A DNA stretch of 64,000 nucleotides. Origin: Bradyrhizobium sp. SRS-191 (lineage in GTDB: Bacteria > Pseudomonadota > Alphaproteobacteria > Rhizobiales > Xanthobacteraceae). The notes under the pieces were generated by a model. It worked only from the letters and a program-made list of their open reading frames with translations. It made no database searches and was not told the origin of the DNA. The first letter of the stretch is position 1; each line of letters begins with the position of its first letter. The position numbers were made by a program, and so were the translations under genes. This document shows, piece by piece, positions 57,435-64,000 of this stretch. The stretch lies in contig NZ_JANBVS010000002.1 of the NCBI RefSeq assembly GCF_024586915.1, positions 558,001-622,000 of the forward strand. Reading direction: 5' to 3'.

Positions 57435-58505
57435 ATGGCTGATTTCTTCGCAAGCTCGTTCTGGACCGGCTTCCTCTGGCCGCTGATCATCATGATCGCG
57501 CAGAGCGTGCTGCTCCTCGTCGTCCTGCTGGTCGCGATTGCCTACATCCTGCTCGCCGACCGCAAGATCTGGGCGGCGGTGCAGATCCGCCGCGGCCCGA
57601 ACGTGGTCGGACCCTGGGGCCTGTTCCAGTCGTTCGCGGACCTGTTGAAGTTCGTGCTCAAGGAGCCGATCATTCCGGCCGGCGCCAACAAGGGCGTGTT
57701 CCTGCTGGCGCCGCTGGTGTCCTGCGTGCTGGCGCTGGCGGCCTGGGCTGTCATCCCGACCAATCTCGGCTGGGCGATCGCCGACATCAATGTCGGCATC
57801 CTCTTCATCTTCGCGATCTCGTCGCTGTCGATCTACGGCATCATCATGGCCGGCTGGTCGTCGAACTCGAAATATCCGTTCCTGGCGGCGCTGCGCTCGG
57901 CGGCGCAGATGGTGTCCTACGAGGTCTCGATCGGCTTCGTGATCATCACGGTGCTGCTCTGTGCGGGCACCCTGAATCTCTCGGCGGTGGTCGAGGCGCA
58001 GCATGCCCGCGGTCTCGCCAGCCTGATCGGCCTGCCGCAGCTGACGATCCTGAACTGGTACGTCTGGCCGCTGTTCCCGATGTTCGTGGTGTTCTACGTC
58101 TCGGCGCTGGCCGAGACCAACCGTCCGCCGTTCGACCTGGTGGAAGCTGAATCCGAGCTCGTCGCCGGCTTCATGGTCGAATACGGCTCGACGCCGTACC
58201 TCCTGTTCATGCTCGGCGAATACGTCGCTATCACCACGATGTGCGCGCTGGCGACGATCCTGTTCCTGGGCGGCTGGCTGCCGCCGATCGATGTGGCGCC
58301 GTTTAACTGGGTGCCGGGCGTCATCTGGTTCTCGCTGAAACTGTTCTTCATGTTCTTCCTGATCGCGATGGCGAAAGCGATCGTGCCGCGCTACCGCTAC
58401 GACCAGTTGATGCGACTCGGTTGGAAGGTGTTCCTGCCGCTGTCGCTGGTCATGGTGGTCGTTGTCGCGGGCGTGCTGCACTTCGCCGGCATCGCGCCGA
58501 AATGA
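57435..58505 (+). CDS. nuoH: NADH-quinone oxidoreductase subunit H
   Basis: The 356-aa membrane subunit links the two arms and forms part of the quinone chamber. The loops [20 protein letters not shown] and [20 protein letters not shown] are signatures. About eight helices are present. Confidence 0.98.
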   Translation: MADFFASSFWTGFLWPLIIMIAQSVLLLVVLLVAIAYILLADRKIWAAVQIRRGPNVVGPWGLFQSFADLLKFVLKEPIIPAGANKGVFLLAPLVSCVLALAAWAVIPTNLGWAIADINVGILFIFAISSLSIYGIIMAGWSSNSKYPFLAALRSAAQMVSYEVSIGFVIITVLLCAGTLNLSAVVEAQHARGLASLIGLPQLTILNWYVWPLFPMFVVFYVSALAETNRPPFDLVEAESELVAGFMVEYGSTPYLLFMLGEYVAITTMCALATILFLGGWLPPIDVAPFNWVPGVIWFSLKLFFMFFLIAMAKAIVPRYRYDQLMRLGWKVFLPLSLVMVVVVAGVLHFAGIAPK

Positions 58506-58512
58506 GGCTGTC

Positions 58513-59001
58513 ATGAACATCTCCGCCACCGCACGGTCGCTGCTGCTGCAGGAGTTCGTCTCCGCGTTCTTCCTCGCGATGCGCTACTTCTTCCAGCCGA
58601 AGCCGACCCTGAACTATCCGTTCGAGAAGGGCCCGATCTCGCCGCGCTTCCGCGGCGAGCATGCATTGCGCCGCTATCCCAATGGCGAGGAGCGCTGCAT
58701 CGCCTGCAAGTTGTGCGAGGCCGTCTGTCCGGCGCAGGCGATCACCATCGAGGCCGGTCCGCGCCGCAACGACGGCACCCGCCGCACGGTGCGCTACGAC
58801 ATCGACATGGTGAAGTGCATCTATTGCGGCCTGTGCCAGGAAGCCTGTCCGGTGGACGCCATCGTCGAGGGACCGAACTTCGAGTTCGCGACCGAGACCC
58901 GCGAGGAGCTGTACTATGACAAGGCCAAGCTGCTCGCGAACGGCGACCGCTGGGAGCGCGAAATCTCCAAAGCCATCGCGCTCGACGCGCCGTACCGCTG
59001 A
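58513..59001 (+). CDS. nuoI: NADH-quinone oxidoreductase subunit I
   Basis: The 162-aa subunit binds two [4Fe-4S] clusters (N6a and N6b) through [12 protein letters not shown] and [12 protein letters not shown]. The N-terminal amphipathic helix [17 protein letters not shown] lies along the membrane. The ATG at 58513 starts [15 protein letters not shown]. Confidence 0.98.
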   Translation: MNISATARSLLLQEFVSAFFLAMRYFFQPKPTLNYPFEKGPISPRFRGEHALRRYPNGEERCIACKLCEAVCPAQAITIEAGPRRNDGTRRTVRYDIDMVKCIYCGLCQEACPVDAIVEGPNFEFATETREELYYDKAKLLANGDRWEREISKAIALDAPYR

Positions 59002-59010
59002 GGCCGTCCG

Positions 59011-59649
59011 ATGATCCTTCCTGCGCTCTTCTTCTACCTGTTCGCGGCGGTCTGCGTGGCCTCGGCCGTGATGGTGATCGTCTCGAAGAACCCCGTTCAC
59101 TCGGTGCTCTATCTGATCCTCGCCTTCGTCAACGCCTCCGGACTGTTCGTGCTGATGGGGGCGGAGTTCCTGGCGATGATCCTGGTCGTCGTCTATGTCG
59201 GCGCGGTCGCGGTGCTGTTCCTTTTCGTGATCATGATGCTCGACGTTGACTTCACCGAGCTGCGCGAGGGCTTCCTGCAGTACATGCCGATCGGTCTCGT
59301 GATCGGCGGCATCTTCCTGTTCGAGCTTCTGCTGACGGTGTCCTACTGGGTCATCAACCCGACGACGCCGAAGGCGATCACGGCGGCGATCCCGACCAAC
59401 GTCACGAACACCGAGGCGCTCGGCCTCGTGCTCTATACGAAATACGTCCATTACTTCCAGCTGTCGGGCATGATTCTGCTGGTGGCGATGATCGGCGCGA
59501 TCGTGCTGACGCTGCGCCACAAGGCGAGCGTCAAGCGCCAGGACATCAACGTCCAGAACGCCCGCACGCCGGAGATGGCGATGGCCGTCCGCAAGGTCGC
59601 GGTCGGGCAGGGGCTGCAGGACACGGACGCCGCGGAGTGGGTGAAATGA
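59011..59649 (+). CDS. nuoJ: NADH-quinone oxidoreductase subunit J
   Basis: The 212-aa membrane subunit has five helices. The conserved third-helix region [20 protein letters not shown] is intact. The stop overlaps nuoK by ATGA. Confidence 0.97.
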   Translation: MILPALFFYLFAAVCVASAVMVIVSKNPVHSVLYLILAFVNASGLFVLMGAEFLAMILVVVYVGAVAVLFLFVIMMLDVDFTELREGFLQYMPIGLVIGGIFLFELLLTVSYWVINPTTPKAITAAIPTNVTNTEALGLVLYTKYVHYFQLSGMILLVAMIGAIVLTLRHKASVKRQDINVQNARTPEMAMAVRKVAVGQGLQDTDAAEWVK

Positions 59650-59954
59650 CCATCGGACTGGGACATTACCTCGCGGTCGCCGCGATGCTGTTCACGCTCG
59701 GCATCCTCGGCATCTTCCTGAACCGCAAGAACATCATCGTCATCCTGATGTCGGTCGAGCTGATCCTGCTCGCCGTCAACATCAACCTCGTGGCGTTCTC
59801 GACCTTCCTCGGCGACATCGTCGGCCAGGTGTTCGCGCTGCTGGTGCTGACGGTGGCGGCGGCGGAGGCCGCGATCGGTCTCGCCGTGCTGGTGGTCTAC
59901 TTCCGCAACCGCGGCTCGATCGCGGTCGAAGACGTCAATCTGATGAAGGGCTAA
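59646..59954 (+). CDS. nuoK: NADH-quinone oxidoreductase subunit K
   Basis: The 102-aa three-helix subunit belongs to the Mrp/antiporter-like chain. The two conserved helix glutamates are in [17 protein letters not shown] and [21 protein letters not shown] three codons earlier opens the frame, but the ATG at 59646 overlapping the nuoJ stop is the standard start. Confidence 0.97.
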   Translation: MTIGLGHYLAVAAMLFTLGILGIFLNRKNIIVILMSVELILLAVNINLVAFSTFLGDIVGQVFALLVLTVAAAEAAIGLAVLVVYFRNRGSIAVEDVNLMKG

Positions 59955-60018
59955 GGCGCATGATCCGCAAGAGTGGGGGCCGGTTCGCCGGCAAGGTCAT
60001 GCGTAAGGGAACGGGCGA

Positions 60019-62112
60019 ATGATCCAGGCCATTGTCTTTCTGCCGTTGCTGGGCGCGATCCTGGCCGGCCTGATCGCTGTGCTGGGGGCGCATGCGCGCC
60101 ATCCGAGCGGCGACGAGGTCGAGCATCATCACGACGACCATGGTCACGGCGTCGCCGACGCGCACGCGCATGCGCATGATGACCACGGCCATGACGATCA
60201 CGGCCACGGCCACGACGACCATCATGTCGCCGAGCCGCCGGCGTCCGGCACCTGGGCCGCGCAGGCGATCACCACCGCGCTGCTGTTCGTCTCCGCCGCA
60301 TTGTCCTGGGCGATGCTGGTCAGCGTTGGCTTCATGCACCACGAAGCCGGCGTGAAGGAGCTGCTGCCCTGGATCAATTCCGGCGAGCTGCAGGTTTCCT
60401 GGGCGCTGCGCGTCGATACGCTGACCGCCGTGATGCTGGTCGTGGTGACGAGCGTGTCCTCGCTCGTGCATCTCTATTCGATCGGCTACATGGACGAGGA
60501 TCCGAACCGTCCGCGCTTCTTCGCCTATCTCTCGCTGTTCACCTTCGCGATGCTGATGCTGGTGACCGCGAACAACCTCGTGCAGCTGTTCTTCGGCTGG
60601 GAGGGCGTCGGTCTCGCCAGCTACCTGCTGATCGGCTTCTGGTTCCAGAAGCCGTCGGCCAACGCCGCCGCGATCAAGGCCTTCGTCGTCAACCGCGTCG
60701 GCGATTTCGGCTTCGCGCTCGGCATCTTCGCGATTTTCCTGCTGACGAAGTCGACCGACTTCGAGACCATCTTCGCCGCCGCGCCGAGCATTGCCGGCAA
60801 GACGACCATCAACTTCCTCGGCTGGCATGCCGACGCGCTGACGCTCACCTGCCTGCTGCTGTTCATGGGCGCGATGGGCAAGTCGGCGCAGTTTCTGCTG
60901 CACACCTGGCTGCCGGACGCGATGGAAGGTCCGACCCCGGTCTCGGCGCTGATCCACGCCGCGACCATGGTCACCGCCGGCGTGTTCATGGTCGCGCGCC
61001 TGTCGCCGCTGTTCGAACTCGCGCCGAACGCGCAGGCCGTTGTGATGTTCTTCGGCGCCACCACCGCGTTCTTCGCGGCGACCGTCGGCCTCGTGCAGAA
61101 CGACATCAAGCGCATCGTCGCCTATTCGACCTGCTCGCAGCTCGGCTACATGTTCGTGGCGATGGGAGCTGGGGCCTACTCGGTCGGCATGTTCCACCTG
61201 TTCACGCACGCCTTCTTCAAGGCGCTGCTGTTCCTAGGCTCCGGCTCGGTGATCTACGCGATGCATCACGAGCAGGACATCCGCAACATGGGCGGCCTGT
61301 GGAAGAAGATCCCGTATACCTTCGCGGTGATGACCATCGGCACTCTGGCGCTGACCGGTTTCCCGGGCTTCGCCGGCTTCTTCTCCAAGGACGCGATCAT
61401 CGAGGCCGCCTACGCCGCGCATAATCCGTTCGCGACCTATGCGTACTTCCTGACCATCGCAGCCGCCGGCCTGACCTCGTTCTACTCCTGGCGCCTGGTG
61501 TTCAAGACGTTCTTCGGCACGCCGCACGACCAGCATCACTATGATGCCGCCCACGAGAGCCCGATCTGGATGCTGATCCCGATCGGCGTGCTCGCGGCCG
61601 GCTCGATCCTGGCCGGCTTCCCCTTCAAGGGCCTGTTCACCGATCCCCATGGTGTCGAGCACTTCTTCGGCGAGTCGCTGAAGATGAACCCGCACATCCT
61701 GGAGGACATGGAGCATATGCCGTTCTGGCTGGGCCAGCTGCCCTTCATCATGATGGTCGGCGGCTTCGCGGTCTCCTACTTCTTCTACGTCAAACGTCCG
61801 GATATTCCGGAGGAGCTCGCCGCGCAGCAGCCGCTGCTCTACAAGTTCCTGCTGAACAAGTGGTACTTCGACGAGCTGTATGACCTGATCTTCGTCCGTC
61901 CGGCGAAGTGGCTCGGCCGCTTCCTCTGGAAGAAGGGCGACGGCTTCGTCATCGACGGGTTCGGTCCGGATGGCGTCTCGGCGCGGGTGCTCGACGTCAC
62001 GCGCAACGTCGTCAAGATCCAGACCGGTTATCTCTATCACTATGCCTTTGCCATGCTGATCGGCGTCGCCGGCCTGATCACCTGGTTCATGTTCATGGGG
62101 GGCCAGCAATGA
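60019..62112 (+). CDS. nuoL: NADH-quinone oxidoreductase subunit L with His/Asp-rich insert
   Basis: The 697-aa antiporter-like subunit pumps protons at the far end of the membrane arm. Core features are [39 protein letters not shown], and the C-terminal lateral helix region. Residues 36-69, between the first two helices, hold 15 histidines and 9 aspartates (for example [17 protein letters not shown]). Standard NuoL proteins have only a short loop there. A 20-codon open frame at 59960-60022 overlaps this start. Confidence 0.98.
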   Translation: MIQAIVFLPLLGAILAGLIAVLGAHARHPSGDEVEHHHDDHGHGVADAHAHAHDDHGHDDHGHGHDDHHVAEPPASGTWAAQAITTALLFVSAALSWAMLVSVGFMHHEAGVKELLPWINSGELQVSWALRVDTLTAVMLVVVTSVSSLVHLYSIGYMDEDPNRPRFFAYLSLFTFAMLMLVTANNLVQLFFGWEGVGLASYLLIGFWFQKPSANAAAIKAFVVNRVGDFGFALGIFAIFLLTKSTDFETIFAAAPSIAGKTTINFLGWHADALTLTCLLLFMGAMGKSAQFLLHTWLPDAMEGPTPVSALIHAATMVTAGVFMVARLSPLFELAPNAQAVVMFFGATTAFFAATVGLVQNDIKRIVAYSTCSQLGYMFVAMGAGAYSVGMFHLFTHAFFKALLFLGSGSVIYAMHHEQDIRNMGGLWKKIPYTFAVMTIGTLALTGFPGFAGFFSKDAIIEAAYAAHNPFATYAYFLTIAAAGLTSFYSWRLVFKTFFGTPHDQHHYDAAHESPIWMLIPIGVLAAGSILAGFPFKGLFTDPHGVEHFFGESLKMNPHILEDMEHMPFWLGQLPFIMMVGGFAVSYFFYVKRPDIPEELAAQQPLLYKFLLNKWYFDELYDLIFVRPAKWLGRFLWKKGDGFVIDGFGPDGVSARVLDVTRNVVKIQTGYLYHYAFAMLIGVAGLITWFMFMGGQQ

Positions 62113-63617
62113 CCACCTGGCCGATTCTCTCCGTCGTCACCTTCCTGCCGCTCGTCGGCGCGCTGCTGATCTATCTGGTCCGCGGCGACGACGAGGCGGC
62201 CCAGCGCAATGCGCGCTGGATCGCGCTGTGGACCACGCTGATCACCTTCGCGGTGTCGGTGATCCTGGTGCTGCGCTTCGATCCCGGCCAAACCGACTTC
62301 CAGTTCGTCGAGAAGTCGAACTGGCTGGCAGCCGGCATCAGCTATCACATGGGCGTCGACGGCATTTCGCTGCCGTTCGTGATCCTGACCACCGCCTTGA
62401 TGCCGTTCTGCATCATGGCGAGCTGGAAGTCGGTCAAGAACCGCCTGCGCGAATACATGATGGCGTTCCTGATCCTGGAAACGCTGATGGTCGGCACGTT
62501 CTCGGCGCTCGACCTCGTGCTGTTCTACCTGTTCTTCGAGGGCGGCCTGATCCCGATGTTCCTGATCATCGGCGTCTGGGGTGGCCCGCGCCGGGTCTAC
62601 GCGTCGTTCAAGTTCTTCCTCTACACGCTGCTCGGCTCGGTGCTGATGCTGCTCGCCATCATGGCGCTGTATTGGAACGCGGGCACGACCGACATCCCGA
62701 CCTTGATGCACACGGCGGTGCCGCGGTCCTTGCAGACCTGGGCGTGGCTGGCGTTCTTCGCCTCCTTCGCGGTGAAGATGCCGATGTGGCCGGTGCACAC
62801 CTGGCTGCCGGACGCGCACGTCGAGGCGCCGACCGCCGGCTCGGTGATCCTGGCCGCGATCCTCTTGAAGATGGGCGGCTACGGCTTCCTGCGCTTCTCG
62901 CTGCCGATGTTCCCGCTGGCCTCGCACGACTTTGCCCCGCTGGTGTGGACGCTGTCGGCGATCGCGATCATCTACACCTCGCTGGTCGCGCTGATGCAGG
63001 AGGACATCAAGAAGCTCATTGCCTACTCGTCGGTGGCGCATATGGGCTTCGTGACGATGGGCATCTTCGCCGGCACCATGCAGGGCGTGGCCGGCGGCGT
63101 GTTCCAGATGATCTCGCACGGCATCGTCTCGGGCGCGCTGTTCCTCTGCGTCGGCGTCGTCTACGACCGCATGCATACCCGTGAGATCGCCGCCTATGGC
63201 GGCCTCGTCAACCGGATGCCCGTTTACGCGCTGGTGTTCATGGTGTTCACCATGGCCAATGTCGGTCTGCCCGGCACCTCCGGCTTCGTCGGCGAGTTCA
63301 TGACCCTGCTCGGCACCTTCAAGGTGTCGATCCCGACGGCGTTCTTCGCCACCTTCGGCGTCATCCTGTCGGCCGGCTATGCGCTGTGGCTGTACCGCAA
63401 GGTGGTGTTCGGCGCGCTGACCAAGCCGTCGCTCGCGAGCATCAAGGACCTGACCTTGCGTGAAGGCGTGATCCTGTTTCCGCTGGTGGCGCTGACCATC
63501 CTGTTCGGCGTCTATCCGAAGCCGATCCTGGACATGTCGGCCGCCTCGGTGCAGCAGCTCGTCACCAACTACAATACCGCCGTGACGGCCGTGAAGGCCG
63601 CCGCGCTGCTCCAATGA
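62109..63617 (+). CDS. nuoM: NADH-quinone oxidoreductase subunit M
   Basis: The 502-aa antiporter-like subunit has about fourteen helices. Signatures are [20 protein letters not shown] with the key Glu, [20 protein letters not shown], and [14 protein letters not shown]. The ATG overlaps the nuoL stop (ATGA). A 28-bp gap leads to nuoN. Confidence 0.98.
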   Translation: MTTWPILSVVTFLPLVGALLIYLVRGDDEAAQRNARWIALWTTLITFAVSVILVLRFDPGQTDFQFVEKSNWLAAGISYHMGVDGISLPFVILTTALMPFCIMASWKSVKNRLREYMMAFLILETLMVGTFSALDLVLFYLFFEGGLIPMFLIIGVWGGPRRVYASFKFFLYTLLGSVLMLLAIMALYWNAGTTDIPTLMHTAVPRSLQTWAWLAFFASFAVKMPMWPVHTWLPDAHVEAPTAGSVILAAILLKMGGYGFLRFSLPMFPLASHDFAPLVWTLSAIAIIYTSLVALMQEDIKKLIAYSSVAHMGFVTMGIFAGTMQGVAGGVFQMISHGIVSGALFLCVGVVYDRMHTREIAAYGGLVNRMPVYALVFMVFTMANVGLPGTSGFVGEFMTLLGTFKVSIPTAFFATFGVILSAGYALWLYRKVVFGALTKPSLASIKDLTLREGVILFPLVALTILFGVYPKPILDMSAASVQQLVTNYNTAVTAVKAAALLQ

Positions 63618-63645
63618 TGAGACCCTTGGGGTCGGGACAGAGACG

Positions 63646-64000
63646 ATGATCGAGAATCTTGGGCCTCAGCTTTGGGTGGTGCTGCCGGAGCTGCTGCTGG
63701 CCTTGGGGGCCATGGCGCTGTTGATGCTGGGTGCGTTTCGCGGGCAGGGGGCGACGGGGATCGTCACCGGCCTTGCGGTCGCTCTGCTGATCGTGGTCGG
63801 CATCCTGGTGCTGAGGCAGCCGGTCGGCCAGGCCTTCGGCGGCAGCTTCATCGCCGACGGCTATGCGCGCTTCCTGAAGATCCTGGCGATCATCGGCTCG
63901 GTGGCGACGCTGGTGATGTCGGTCGAGTTCCTGTCCTCGCCCGACCGGCGCATCTTCGAATACGCGATCCTGGTGCTGCTCTCGACCTTGGGCATGCTGG
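63646..64000 (+). CDS. nuoN: NADH-quinone oxidoreductase subunit N, N-terminal part (cut by window edge)
   Basis: The first 118 codons are present, beginning MIENLGPQLWVVLPELLLAL. Helices at about residues 8-30 and 38-58 and a third near 78-96 match the NuoN start, as does the IADGYARFLKILAIIGSVAT stretch. It completes the A-to-N order. The rest lies beyond the window. Confidence 0.95.
   Translation, partial: MIENLGPQLWVVLPELLLALGAMALLMLGAFRGQGATGIVTGLAVALLIVVGILVLRQPVGQAFGGSFIADGYARFLKILAIIGSVATLVMSVEFLSSPDRRIFEYAILVLLSTLGML

Overview
The window is GC-rich, densely coded alphaproteobacterial chromosome. The gene set and order point to Bradyrhizobium or a close relative: a complete nuo operon in canonical A-to-N order, tig-clpP-clpX-lon, glnB-glnA, rplM-rpsI, heme A synthase, and many short palindromic intergenic repeats of the kind seen in Bradyrhizobiaceae. 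The genus is inferred from protein likeness and gene order; no search was run. There is no plasmid, prophage, IS transposase or CRISPR array.

Layout. 1-7146: an exopolysaccharide locus with a polyprenyl-phosphate sugar transferase (cut by the left edge), a GT4 glycosyltransferase, a Wzc/GumC-like chain-length protein whose kinase domain is degenerate, a FemAB/GNAT-like acyltransferase and a polysaccharide-deacetylase-fold protein with altered metal motifs. 7160-14739: small membrane and secreted proteins, ctaA, a repeat-rich stretch (8570-9513), metY with a CoA-binding protein, an ECHDC3-like crotonase and a thioesterase. 14812-15899: promoter, rplM, rpsI and terminator. 15913-24728: a Tat-exported phosphoesterase, a diguanylate cyclase, a monooxygenase-fold protein, an HD hydrolase, an M20 amidohydrolase, an AI-2E transporter, a class I amidotransferase-like hydrolase and a secreted protein. 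24748-29225: copies of a ~219-bp repeat surrounding a small catabolic locus (amidohydrolase, MFS transporter, AraC regulator) and a GIY-YIG nuclease. 29246-31308: glnB-glnA nitrogen control. 31852-36223: NAD(P)HX repair enzyme, GNAT, mandelate-racemase-type enzyme and a copper-less cupredoxin protein. 36398-43674: tRNA-Leu, the protein quality control block tig-clpP-clpX-lon, and tRNA-Val. 43712-48732: mixed small genes, pepT and tRNA-Asp. 49344-64000: nuoA to nuoN, with nuoN cut by the right edge.

The nuo operon carries two extra genes. An FkbM-family methyltransferase is translationally coupled between nuoD and nuoE, and a small two-helix membrane protein lies between nuoE and nuoF. NuoL also carries a His/Asp-rich insert near its N terminus. 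The FkbM gene is the most unusual feature of the window. Several other proteins keep a fold but have lost catalytic residues: the Wzc-like kinase domain, the deacetylase, the crotonase and the multicopper-oxidase-fold protein.
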